A program made the position numbers and the translations under genes. Shown here in pieces: positions 35,459-43,531 of a stretch of 64,000 nucleotides of DNA. Below the pieces are notes generated by a model. It saw only the letters and a program-made list of their open reading frames with translations, was not told the origin of the DNA and did not search any database. The first letter of the stretch is position 1. Each line of letters starts with the position of its first letter. Source of the stretch: Chitinophagaceae bacterium (GTDB lineage: Bacteria > Bacteroidota > Bacteroidia > Chitinophagales > Chitinophagaceae); assembly GCA_947455605.1 (NCBI GenBank), contig CANGOX010000006.1:1-64000 (forward strand). The letters are read 5' to 3'.

Positions 35459-36243
35459 AAGTTAGCTGGATTTACAGGTAATTGAATGGTAACCCGGGTG
35501 CCGTTGCCGATAGCAGATTGCCATTGTGCATTACCACCTAATAAGCGAGACCGGTGTTTGATATTCAATATACCTACACTTTTCTGAACGGTGGTTTCAT
35601 CAAACCCTCTGCCATCATCTGCAACAGCAATGGATAATTGCAAACCTTCCTCCTTTATCTGGATACTTACATGTTTGGCCCCGGAATGTTTAATGGCGTT
35701 TTGCAAGATCTCCTGCACAATTCGGAACAGGATGATCTGATGATTGGGTTTGAGCGAAAGTGCATCGGGCCGGCTAAGTTGTATCTGCAAGGCCCTGGAA
35801 GCGTTGATACGATTGATCTCGCTTTCCAGGTTCTCAATAAAATTGAACTGAGCAAGCCACTCCCTGTTCAGCGATTTTGACAGAGAGCGTATTTCATGAA
35901 TGGCTTTGCCTAGTGTTTCGTCTGCAAGGGTTAATGTATCCGGATATTCGGTTAGGGTTCTTTGTGTTATACCAATCAGCAATTTGGTGCTGTTCAATAA
36001 CTGTCCCACGTTATCATGGATCTCGGTACTTAACTGGTTAAGGGTTTCTTCCTGTGTTTCGAGTTGCGACTGTAATAACTGCTTTTCAAAATCGGCCTCC
36101 ATCGATTCTTTCTCTTTCAGGTGCTTCAGATCCCTTCTGAGATAGGCGATCACCAGCATTACAATAAAAAGAGTGATCAATAGCAGGAGGAGAGATGCCC
36201 CCAGAATGATCGTGATATTTTCAGTTAATTGTATTTTTTGCAT
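35455..36243 (-). CDS. Sensor histidine kinase (HisKA_3 type)
   Basis: This 262-residue kinase has one N-terminal membrane helix (about 8-33), a coiled-coil stretch (about 38-70), the HisKA_3 dimerisation helix with EIHDNVGQLLNSTKLLI (phosphohistidine near 78) and an HATPase domain with FRIVQEILQNAIKHSG and VADDGRGFD. There is no sensor domain of its own. It overlaps the upstream membrane protein by 19 bases and its partner regulator by 4 bases. I infer that the membrane protein is its sensing partner. Confidence 0.93.
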   Translation of the reverse strand: MQKIQLTENITIILGASLLLLLITLFIVMLVIAYLRRDLKHLKEKESMEADFEKQLLQSQLETQEETLNQLSTEIHDNVGQLLNSTKLLIGITQRTLTEYPDTLTLADETLGKAIHEIRSLSKSLNREWLAQFNFIENLESEINRINASRALQIQLSRPDALSLKPNHQIILFRIVQEILQNAIKHSGAKHVSIQIKEEGLQLSIAVADDGRGFDETTVQKSVGILNIKHRSRLLGGNAQWQSAIGNGTRVTIQLPVNPANL

Positions 36244-36872
36244 GTAAGGCCGTAAATCGTGTAAAAGCAGAAGACTGCCAATAACAAATTATGAAAACGC
36301 CACAGGATCCCGATCACCCCCTCTCCTTTTTCGATGAGGTAATTGTAAGATATGAATATAAAAAAACTTCCGGTGTAATAAGTAAAAAGCCCAATGATGA
36401 TCCAGAAAAAAGTACTGTCTGTTAACCCCGTCATCCGTTTATCACTAACAAGCTTCCAATAAAAAAAGATAAGACAATAGGCTATGATGATAAAGCCGGC
36501 GAGGGCAGAAACAATACTGTTATACGAGTGGATCCCGTCACCCCTTCCAATGGAGTATACGGTACAGGCTGCAAAAAGTACAGCCGCCAAAATAATAAGC
36601 CGTCGGATGTTTTGATTAAACACATTGTAGAACATCATAGACAATATCAGGAATGACAGTACAATATTTGCCGCATATACCGGGTAATTGGTTGTATGAA
36701 AGATGATCTCCAGCGCCGAAGCTGCGAGATTACATACCAGTTGAGTACAAACAAAAGCAAAGATGTAAAGAAGCTCCCTTGATAATCTTTTAAATGGTTT
36801 TATAAAAAAGAATAACGTGATCAGGGGAGCCCCAACATCAATGTAATTAAGAATAGTAATAATGGTTTTCAA
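36225..36872 (-). CDS. Six-helix membrane protein of unknown function
   Basis: I do not recognise this 215-residue protein. It has about six or seven hydrophobic segments (near 13-30, 35-58, 67-85, 90-105, 115-135, 150-170 and 185-205) and short loops, so it is a polytopic membrane protein. It starts at TTG (36872) and overlaps the start of the kinase gene by 19 bases, so it is expressed with the kinase and regulator. The likeliest role is the signal-receiving part of the split sensor. Confidence 0.7.
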   Translation of the reverse strand: MKTIITILNYIDVGAPLITLFFFIKPFKRLSRELLYIFAFVCTQLVCNLAASALEIIFHTTNYPVYAANIVLSFLILSMMFYNVFNQNIRRLIILAAVLFAACTVYSIGRGDGIHSYNSIVSALAGFIIIAYCLIFFYWKLVSDKRMTGLTDSTFFWIIIGLFTYYTGSFFIFISYNYLIEKGEGVIGILWRFHNLLLAVFCFYTIYGLTCKKYN

Positions 36873-36927
36873 AAAAGCTCTCTGCTGTTTAGTATATAAT
36901 ACGGGTATCCTGTAAATCCTTTATCCT

Positions 36928-37194
36928 TTATGCGTTACAGCCCGGAGGATAAGGGCAACCATCAACGATCTCATCACCCCCGCCGTTTACAGAAGATTTT
37001 TTGGCTCCTTCATGAAGATCAACCCTTGCGGTTAGATGAACCACATTGATATAATGGTCCATTCCGTGGGGTTTTTCCCTGCGGATCTCTTCTGAAATGA
37101 TAATACCCTTGGCATCGGGGTTATCTGTTAGTAGTTTCTGGATTTGATCTGCTTTAAAATAGAACTCAATCCTGCATTGATGAGGTGCTGACAT
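36928..37194 (-). CDS. Small protein with CPYPPGC tail, unknown function
   Basis: This 88-residue protein has a mixed alpha/beta body (MSAPHQCRIEFYFKADQIQ and GIIISEEIRREKP) and ends in GGGDEIVDGCPYPPGCNA, where two cysteines five residues apart could bind a metal or cross-link. I do not recognise it. The ATG at 37194 is preferred over an upstream extension of 13 residues. It lies 55 bases upstream of the membrane protein, kinase and regulator cluster, on the same strand, so it may belong to that operon. Confidence 0.6.
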   Translation of the reverse strand: MSAPHQCRIEFYFKADQIQKLLTDNPDAKGIIISEEIRREKPHGMDHYINVVHLTARVDLHEGAKKSSVNGGGDEIVDGCPYPPGCNA

Positions 37195-37361
37195 GATTTT
37201 TAGGTTTTGGCTGATAAAAGGTAATAGTTTCAAATATTCAAAAAAACTACCGGATAAACATACGGGGAATTTCCCGTTTACGGTACGGGCAAAACCTCAT
37301 ATAGGTATTTTATTATAACCGGAAACAACAGAAGGAAAGGATAAAGAATCGCCGGAATGGA

Positions 37362-39473
37362 TCATTTAAGCAATTGGTAAACCAGAAAACTCATCAGGTA
37401 CGCTAATCCGGTCATATACACAAACTGAAAAACAGGCCATTTCCAGGATTTGGTTTCACGTTTTACCACAGCCAGAGTGCTCATACATTGCATGGCCAGC
37501 ACATAGAAGATCATTAAGGAAAAAGCGGCCGGCAGTGTATACACTTTTCTTCCGTCTGAATAGGTGTCGGCCTGCATTTTCTGACGAAGTGAGGTGTTAT
37601 CCGTTTCTTCCACACTATATAAAGTAGCCATGGTACCCACAAATACCTCTCTTGCCGCAAAAGAAGTGATGAGGGCAATACCGATCTTCCAGTCAAACCC
37701 CAATGGTTCAATTACCGGTTCAATGCCCCGGCCAAGGATACCGGCAAAGGAATTCTCTAATTTCTCGGTCGACTGGTGCTTTTGCAGTGAATCTTTTTTG
37801 GAAGGCATCTGTTGCACGAGGGCCGCATATTTTTCTTCCACTCTCTGCATACGGCTGCCGGGCCCGTAAGAACTGAGGAACCATAACAAAAGGCTGATGA
37901 TCATGATCACCTTACCCGCATCGGTTACAAAGATCCTTGCTTTTTCTACCATGGTAATACCTACATTCTTCCAGCGGGGTGCACGGTAAATAGGCAGTTC
38001 AAGAATAAAAAAACTTTTCTCTTTGATACGGATAAACCATTTCATCACATAACTCACGATCAGTGCCATAACCGTACCCAGCAGGTACAATCCCATCATC
38101 ACCAAACCCTGTAAACTAAGAAAGCCGAAATAATATTTATCGTCGATCACCAATGAGATCAGGATCGTATACACAGGTAAACGCGCACTGCAGCTCATGA
38201 GCGGCGTGACCAATATAGTGAGCAGTCTTTCTTTTTTGTTCTCAATATTTCGCGCACTCATGATGGCAGGCACCGCACAGGCAAAACCACTGATCATGGG
38301 CATCACACTTTTACCGTTCAATCCAACTTTCCGCATCAGCCTGTCGGTAAGAAAACTGATTCTTGCCATATAACCCGAATCTTCCAGCATAGTGATCAAT
38401 CCGAAAAGGATCATGATCTGCGGAACAAACATGAGAATGCCACTAAGGCCGGCAATAAATCCGTTAATGAACAGATCGCTCCACCATGCCTGTGGTAATT
38501 GATGATTCAACCAGAAACTGGCTTCTTTGAAACACCATTCAATGCCATCCATCGGAAAACGGGCCAGCCAGAATATACTCTGGAACAATAAAAAAAGAAC
38601 CGATACCAAAATGAGATAACCCCAGGTACGGTGTAACAGAATATTATCTAAATAATCAGAGAACATTTTTCTCTCCAGCGGTCCCGGCTCTACCACATGC
38701 TGTTTCATGATCTGCCTGATACGTGTGTAACGCTGCATGATCTCTTCTGCCTGTGTTTTGGTAGGGTTGAAATCATTTTTGATCTCGATCTGTTCGATCG
38801 CCTTCTGTTCTGTATCGGTAAGTGGAAAATTTTCGTGGTTGATCAGGTAATGTACGGAAGCATAATTACTGAGTGCCGGAAACAAAGCCTGAACGCCTTC
38901 TATGGAGGCAGGCGCCAGGGTATGGGTATCCATAAACTCATTGGTAATATTCTCTTTGGTTTTAGCAACCTGCCACAACACTTTTTTCAGATCGGTCAAC
39001 CCCTTGTTCTTTCTCGGATTAACCGATACAACAGGGATGCCCAGTTCCGCTTCCAGTCCGGCAATATCTATTTTAATGTCTTTTTTGGCTGCCAGATCGT
39101 TCATCGTTAAAGCCATCACCACCGGAATCTTCAGGTCTATGATCTGACTGCAGAATAAAAGGTTTCTTTTCAGGTTACTGGCATCGGCAACCAATAATAC
39201 CAGATCGGCCTTTATATCCGTATCGGCCCCCATCAATACTTTATACGCAACCCACTCATCTGCCCGGCGCGGATATAAACTGTAAGTACCCGGAAGATCG
39301 ATCAGTTCTGCATGGAGGGAATCGGGTAAAACAATATGTCCGGTCTTTTTATCAACCGTAACACCCGGAAAATTGCCCACTTTCTGGTTAAGCCCCGTAA
39401 GAGCATTGAACAGTGAGGTCTTACCACTGTTGGGGTTACCAACCAACGCTATATGTAGATCTGTTTTTGCCAA
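37362..39473 (-). CDS. feoB: Ferrous iron transporter FeoB
   Basis: This 703-residue protein takes up ferrous iron across the inner membrane. The N-terminal G domain shows GNPNSGKTS (G1), DLPGTYSL (G3) and ALTMNDL (G4), then a helical spacer, then the two Gate/nucleoside-recognition-like membrane domains with MISGFACAVPAIMSARN and AREVFVGTMATLYS. Length is normal. The start is TTG; a TACTTTTG element 16 bases upstream on the minus strand implies a very short leader. No FeoA or FeoC gene is visible nearby. Confidence 0.95.
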   Translation of the reverse strand: MAKTDLHIALVGNPNSGKTSLFNALTGLNQKVGNFPGVTVDKKTGHIVLPDSLHAELIDLPGTYSLYPRRADEWVAYKVLMGADTDIKADLVLLVADASNLKRNLLFCSQIIDLKIPVVMALTMNDLAAKKDIKIDIAGLEAELGIPVVSVNPRKNKGLTDLKKVLWQVAKTKENITNEFMDTHTLAPASIEGVQALFPALSNYASVHYLINHENFPLTDTEQKAIEQIEIKNDFNPTKTQAEEIMQRYTRIRQIMKQHVVEPGPLERKMFSDYLDNILLHRTWGYLILVSVLFLLFQSIFWLARFPMDGIEWCFKEASFWLNHQLPQAWWSDLFINGFIAGLSGILMFVPQIMILFGLITMLEDSGYMARISFLTDRLMRKVGLNGKSVMPMISGFACAVPAIMSARNIENKKERLLTILVTPLMSCSARLPVYTILISLVIDDKYYFGFLSLQGLVMMGLYLLGTVMALIVSYVMKWFIRIKEKSFFILELPIYRAPRWKNVGITMVEKARIFVTDAGKVIMIISLLLWFLSSYGPGSRMQRVEEKYAALVQQMPSKKDSLQKHQSTEKLENSFAGILGRGIEPVIEPLGFDWKIGIALITSFAAREVFVGTMATLYSVEETDNTSLRQKMQADTYSDGRKVYTLPAAFSLMIFYVLAMQCMSTLAVVKRETKSWKWPVFQFVYMTGLAYLMSFLVYQLLK

Positions 39474-39489
39474 TGAAAGGGGATAGTTG

Positions 39490-39497
39490 CAAAAGTA
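39490..39497 (-). promoter_or_regulatory. -7 element of feoB
   Basis: On the minus strand TACTTTTG is a perfect TAnnTTTG match, 16 bases before the TTG start of feoB, so the transcript would begin within about ten bases of the start codon. Confidence 0.65.
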
Positions 39498-39613
39498 GCT
39501 GCAAACAATGGGTTAAGGTTACGAGATTGGGAACAGAATTCACAGGAATTTACGCAACAATTACGGTATGCTGCATACATCCGCTTATTTTTGCCGCTGT
39601 AAAGTTATTATGT

Positions 39614-41254
39614 ATGAAAAAAATGCTGTTGGTTCTTTTGTTAATTCCCGCACTCACGTATGCACAAAGTAAAAAAAAGAAACGCCAGGCAGAGGAAAAA
39701 GCCAATGCAGAACTGGTAGCCAATATCAAATCGCATGTTCAATACCTCGCAGATGATAATCTGGAAGGAAGGATGACGGGCAGCCGGGGCGAACAACTGG
39801 CATTGGAATATATTATTGCGCAATACAAACAAATGGGTCTGGAGCCACAGGGCGTTAACGGATATGTACAGGATTTTATCATTGATCAGGGCAAACAGAT
39901 TGACGGAGTTACCAGACTGAAAGTAGATGAGAAACCACTCACGCTCGATTCTGAATATATACCCCTTGCTTTCAGTGCCGCAAAAACCGTTTCAGGAACA
40001 CCGGCAATGGCCTTAAGCGAACCAAAACAACCCTGGTTCAAAGACCTGAAAGAGATCCTCGAAGAAAATAAAACCAACACACATTTTGATGTGGAAGAAG
40101 AAATCAAGAAGATCGTGAACACGGTGGCAGCCAAAGGGGCAACGGCTTTATTTGTATACAATACCTCTTCCGTTACAGATAATATCCAGTTTAATAAGAA
40201 TGATAAAACAGCCGCCGTAAAGATTCCGGTCATCTACATCACAAAAAAAGGATTTCAAAAATATTTTTCAGACAATGGTGCTACATTATCCATCGATCTC
40301 AATATCAGCTTCTCCGATAAAAAGATCAACGGAAAGAATATCACCGGATTTATTAATAACCATGCTGCCAATACTGTAATACTTGGCGCACACTATGATC
40401 ATCTGGGTTATGGTATTGAAGCCAAAGCATTGGATACAGGTCATATCATACACAATGGCGCTGATGATAATGCCAGCGGTACCGCGGCTTTGATAGAATT
40501 GGCAAGAATGCTCAAGAAAAGTGCTCCGGCAAATAATAATTACCTGATCCTTAATTTTTCAGGAGAAGAGCTGGGTACACTGGGAAGTAAATACTGGGCC
40601 GACAATCCTACCATTGCAGTTACATCCAATTACATGATCAATATGGATATGGTGGGACGATACGATACTTCACACAAACTCACCATCGGCGGTTATGGCA
40701 CCTCACCGGTTTGGGGCGAAGTGTTTGCCAAAGAAAAAACAAACCTTCTCTATAAGTTCGACAGCAGCGGAAGCGGTCCGAGTGATCATGCAGTTTTCTA
40801 TCGTAAAGACATGCCGGTACTTTTCATGTTCACAGGAAGTCATAGCGATTATCATAAAGCAACCGATGATTGGGATAAGATCAATTATGAAGGAGAAAAA
40901 GATATTGTAAAACTCGTTTATCAGATCATTCAATCAACAGACAGTAAAGGCAAACTGCCTTTTACCAAAACACGTGAAGAACAACAGGGCCGCCGCACTT
41001 TTACTGTTAGCCTGGGTGTGATCCCTGATTATGGGTACAGCGGAACGGGTATGCGCATAGATGGTGTGAGTCCGGGTAAAACGGGAGAAAAGATCGGATT
41101 GCAGGCAGGAGATGTATTATTACAACTTGGCGATTTTAAATTTGTAGATGTAAGAAGCTATATGACTGCATTGGCTAATTTTAAGAAAGGCGATAAAGTA
41201 AAACTCAGGATCAAAAGAGGCAATGAAGAAAAAGTGTACGATATAGAATTATAA
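39614..41254 (+). CDS. Secreted M28-family aminopeptidase with PDZ domain
   Basis: This 546-residue protein has a signal peptide (MKKMLLVLLLIPALTYAQ), a protease-associated insert-like region (about 150-260) and a zinc peptidase M28 domain (about 285-460): GAHYDHLG, NGADDNASGTAALIELARM, SGEELGTLGSKYW and HSDYHKATDDWDKI show the metal ligands. A PDZ domain closes it (about 465-545, with DYGYSGTGMRIDGVSPG and KIGLQAGDVLLQLGD). It should cut N-terminal amino acids from peptides outside the inner membrane. The ATG at 39614 is chosen over the open frame that begins inside the feoB gene at 39413. Confidence 0.95.
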   Translation: MKKMLLVLLLIPALTYAQSKKKKRQAEEKANAELVANIKSHVQYLADDNLEGRMTGSRGEQLALEYIIAQYKQMGLEPQGVNGYVQDFIIDQGKQIDGVTRLKVDEKPLTLDSEYIPLAFSAAKTVSGTPAMALSEPKQPWFKDLKEILEENKTNTHFDVEEEIKKIVNTVAAKGATALFVYNTSSVTDNIQFNKNDKTAAVKIPVIYITKKGFQKYFSDNGATLSIDLNISFSDKKINGKNITGFINNHAANTVILGAHYDHLGYGIEAKALDTGHIIHNGADDNASGTAALIELARMLKKSAPANNNYLILNFSGEELGTLGSKYWADNPTIAVTSNYMINMDMVGRYDTSHKLTIGGYGTSPVWGEVFAKEKTNLLYKFDSSGSGPSDHAVFYRKDMPVLFMFTGSHSDYHKATDDWDKINYEGEKDIVKLVYQIIQSTDSKGKLPFTKTREEQQGRRTFTVSLGVIPDYGYSGTGMRIDGVSPGKTGEKIGLQAGDVLLQLGDFKFVDVRSYMTALANFKKGDKVKLRIKRGNEEKVYDIEL

Positions 41255-41263
41255 AACAATCTC

Positions 41264-41698
41264 ATGAAACTGCGCCTGGATGTTGATGAACTGAATGATG
41301 ATTTCTTTGAAGACACACGTCTGCTGGGCATTACAGCCCCGGTGAAGAATTACCAGTTCTGTCTTCAGCTCAACAATATGCTGGGATACAAATTCAGACT
41401 GAACCCCGAAATTGAGATCCATCTCAGAAAAAAGGACCGCAGCTATTATTTTTCCGTTTATCAATCCTTAGAACCCAACAGCTTTCTGGTGCATTATCTT
41501 TACCATAACCAGTTCGATGGCGAATACCTACTTCCTGAATTCAAACACATGGACTTTCTCTGGCTGATGAAAGGCGATTTTGTAGACGATGAAAAATGTA
41601 ACTGGATCAAATCAGCTGTTAAAAATATTGCCGGCGTTCAATTAGTAGCCGAACTTACCAATGAGCAGATAAAGAATAAAGGGAACATGGTCTTCTAA
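41264..41698 (+). CDS. IPExxxVDY family protein
   Basis: This 144-residue protein contains LPEFKHMDFLW (about 95-105), which matches the PExxxVDY signature of a small Bacteroidota family of unknown function. The N-terminal RLDVDELNDDFFEDTRLLGI and the FCLQLNNMLGYKFRL region also fit the family pattern. It follows the M28 peptidase by 9 bases, so it may be co-transcribed. No enzymatic motif is seen. Confidence 0.75.
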   Translation: MKLRLDVDELNDDFFEDTRLLGITAPVKNYQFCLQLNNMLGYKFRLNPEIEIHLRKKDRSYYFSVYQSLEPNSFLVHYLYHNQFDGEYLLPEFKHMDFLWLMKGDFVDDEKCNWIKSAVKNIAGVQLVAELTNEQIKNKGNMVF

Positions 41699-41792
41699 AC
41701 CCCCTAACCCCCTGAAGGGGATACCGATGATCAATGCAAACAAATATATCTTATGGAAAAAAATAGCGCCACTTTAGGGGTTGGGGGTTGGG
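41698..41792. repeat. CCCCTAACCCCC inverted repeat flanking pterin dehydratase start
   Basis: The left arm (41698-41720, AACCCCCTAACCCCCTGAAGGGG words) and the right arm (41769-41792, ACTTTAGGGGTTGGGGGTTGGG words) are near complements of 20 or more bases. The loop holds the start codon and leader of the pterin dehydratase gene. The right arm is translated as residues 6-13 of that protein. Confidence 0.8.
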
Positions 41793-42016
41793 TTCAACAA
41801 AACAATACCCTCTATCAGAAATTTACTTTCAAGAACTTCTCTGAAGCTTTTGCTTTTATGACAAGGGTTGCGATCGAAGCAGAAAAAATGGATCACCATC
41901 CCTTATGGACCAATGTGTGGAATACAGTAGAGATCTGGTTAAATACACATGATGCCGGTGATATCGTTACTGAAAAAGATCACCAGCTCGCAAAAAAAAT
42001 CGATGGATTATTCTAA
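41753..42016 (+). CDS. 4a-hydroxytetrahydrobiopterin dehydratase
   Basis: This 87-residue protein is a pterin-4a-carbinolamine dehydratase, which recycles the pterin cofactor of aromatic amino acid hydroxylases. The family signature FTRV-like block [24 protein letters not shown] and [14 protein letters not shown] are intact, including the active-site histidines. The N-terminus is unusual: residues about 6-13 come from the right arm of the CCCCTAA inverted repeat, although the GW at 12-13 is expected in the family. The start codon lies in the loop of the predicted hairpin, which could control translation. A phenylalanine hydroxylase is not in the window. Confidence 0.9.
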   Translation: MEKNSATLGVGGWVQQNNTLYQKFTFKNFSEAFAFMTRVAIEAEKMDHHPLWTNVWNTVEIWLNTHDAGDIVTEKDHQLAKKIDGLF

Positions 42017-42018
42017 CC

Positions 42019-42144
42019 TTTGTGAAGCTCTGTTCCACCATGATCTCTGTGTTAAATAACAGCACTACATACATCAGTCGATATAAAACATCGGGTATGA
42101 TTTTTAACACAGTGGCCACAGAGTTCGCGGAGTTGCACAGAAAG
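42019..42144. repeat. CTCTGTG word hairpin
   Basis: CTGTGTTAAA at 42047-42056 pairs perfectly with TTTAACACAG at 42103-42112; the outer arms continue with CTTTGTG, CTCTG and CACAGAG words. It lies between the convergent pterin dehydratase and selD genes and ends seven bases before the selD stop, so it may be the shared transcript end. Confidence 0.6.
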
Positions 42145-42150
42145 CCGTTC

Positions 42151-43200
42151 TTATGCTACTGTCACTGTTTTTTCTTCACGGGCAGTCATTACGCCGATAG
42201 GTTCAGTAAAATCAACCAGCCCGTAGTCTGCTAATATTTTCTGTACAGTTTCTTTCGATGCAGGATCAACGGCAATCAATAAACCGCCGTTTGTTTGCGG
42301 ATCGGGTAATATGCTGAAAGCTTCTATCACATTTACACCTGGTGCAAATCCTACTTTGCTGCCATAACTGTTCCAGTTACGGAAAGTAGCATCCGGACCC
42401 ACTTTTTGCGCTGCATATTCTTTTGCAGCAGCAATAATGGGTGTTGCTGCATAACTGATCGAAGCACTGATGCCGCTTCCATCAGCCATCTCAATTAAAT
42501 GACCCAGCAAACCAAAACCGGTTACATCCGTCATTGCATGAACGCCCTCAATACTACCCAAAGCCTCACCCACATTGTTTAGGGTACCCAATTGTTTTAA
42601 TAACTGTTCAAGGTATTCCGGTTTTAAGAGATCCCTTTTTTGTGCAGTGGTCAATATACCAACACCCAGGGGTTTCGTAAGGAAGATCAGGTCGCCTTCT
42701 TTGGCGGTATTGTTCTGTTTAAGGTTGTCTATGGGAACCAATCCGTTTACGGAAAGGCCAAAGATAGGTTCAGGTGAGTCGATACTATGACCGCCGGCCA
42801 GCGGAATTCCGGCTTCTGCACAGATCTGACGGGCTCCTTCTAAAACCTGTTGCGCGAGTTCGGGCGCTAAAGTATTCACAGGCCAACCGAGGATCGCAAT
42901 AGCCAGTATAGGTTTACCACCCATGGCGTATACATCACTGATCGCATTGGCGCTGGCAATTCTGCCAAACGAGAATGGATCATCTACTATCGGCATAAAA
43001 AAATCTGTAGTACTGATCAGGGCCATGCCGTTGTCGAGATCGTATACAGCAGCATCATCCTTACTGCTGTTACCCACCAATAATCGTTTATTTACCGGCG
43101 CATGGGAATTACTTTTTAATATCGTGTCCAGTACGGCGGGAGAAATTTTGCAACCACATCCGCCACCATGTGAGTAGCGGGTAAGTTTTACTGTATCCAT
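42151..43200 (-). CDS. selD: Selenide, water dikinase SelD (cysteine form)
   Basis: This 349-residue enzyme makes selenophosphate from selenide and ATP. The sequence follows E. coli SelD closely: YSHGGGCGCKISPAVL at the N-terminus, DDAAVYDLDNGMALISTTDFFMPIVDDPFSFGRIASANAISD-type metal and ATP site, AMGGKP, GGHSIDSPEPIFGL, MTDVTGFGLLGH and a C-terminal DPQTNGGLL. The position that is selenocysteine in some species is cysteine here. No selA, selB or tRNA-Sec is in view, so the selenophosphate may feed selenouridine in tRNA or genes elsewhere. It stands alone. Confidence 0.95.
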   Translation of the reverse strand: MDTVKLTRYSHGGGCGCKISPAVLDTILKSNSHAPVNKRLLVGNSSKDDAAVYDLDNGMALISTTDFFMPIVDDPFSFGRIASANAISDVYAMGGKPILAIAILGWPVNTLAPELAQQVLEGARQICAEAGIPLAGGHSIDSPEPIFGLSVNGLVPIDNLKQNNTAKEGDLIFLTKPLGVGILTTAQKRDLLKPEYLEQLLKQLGTLNNVGEALGSIEGVHAMTDVTGFGLLGHLIEMADGSGISASISYAATPIIAAAKEYAAQKVGPDATFRNWNSYGSKVGFAPGVNVIEAFSILPDPQTNGGLLIAVDPASKETVQKILADYGLVDFTEPIGVMTAREEKTVTVA

Positions 43201-43531
43201 TGCTGCTGTAGAAAATTGTGAAAGATGCCTGCAAAGTACAATCTAATGGCAGAAAAAAGCATAGTGAAGTATATAAACGAAGAAAGCTGCAGAATATGCA
43301 GCTCTCTTACCCCCAATTATTACTGATAAGTAATGAATGCAATTTGATAAATTCATTGGGTTTTATGGCGTTTCTTTTACCAACGGCCTGTTTTTTTACA
43401 CGAAGACCCCTTATTTCCCTATCGGCGGTATTGTGGGCTAAGCGGATTATGGGTTTATAGATAAAATTGACAGGATATCAGTTACAGCTGTTAACTTTAA
43501 ACGTTTTTACACAACTGTTTATAGAGAGATC
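43201..43531. other. Intergenic region with small hairpin and promoter
   Basis: This gap of 331 bases between divergent selD and the LytS-type kinase gene contains AGCTGCA-GAATA-TGCAGCT at 43286-43304, a seven-base hairpin. An ORF at 43218-43460 has no recognisable content and was not called. The promoter of the kinase gene lies at its right end. Confidence 0.5.
43492..43499 (+). promoter_or_regulatory. -7 element for LytS-type kinase gene
   Basis: TAACTTTA differs from TAnnTTTG in the last base and lies 32 bases before the ATG; a TTG triplet lies 22 bases upstream of it at 43467-43469. Confidence 0.5.

Noticed and set aside
43218-43460. 80-aa ORF in the selD to LytS gap
   Set aside because: No recognisable domain, a late part overlapping the kinase promoter region, and odd composition; treated as chance.
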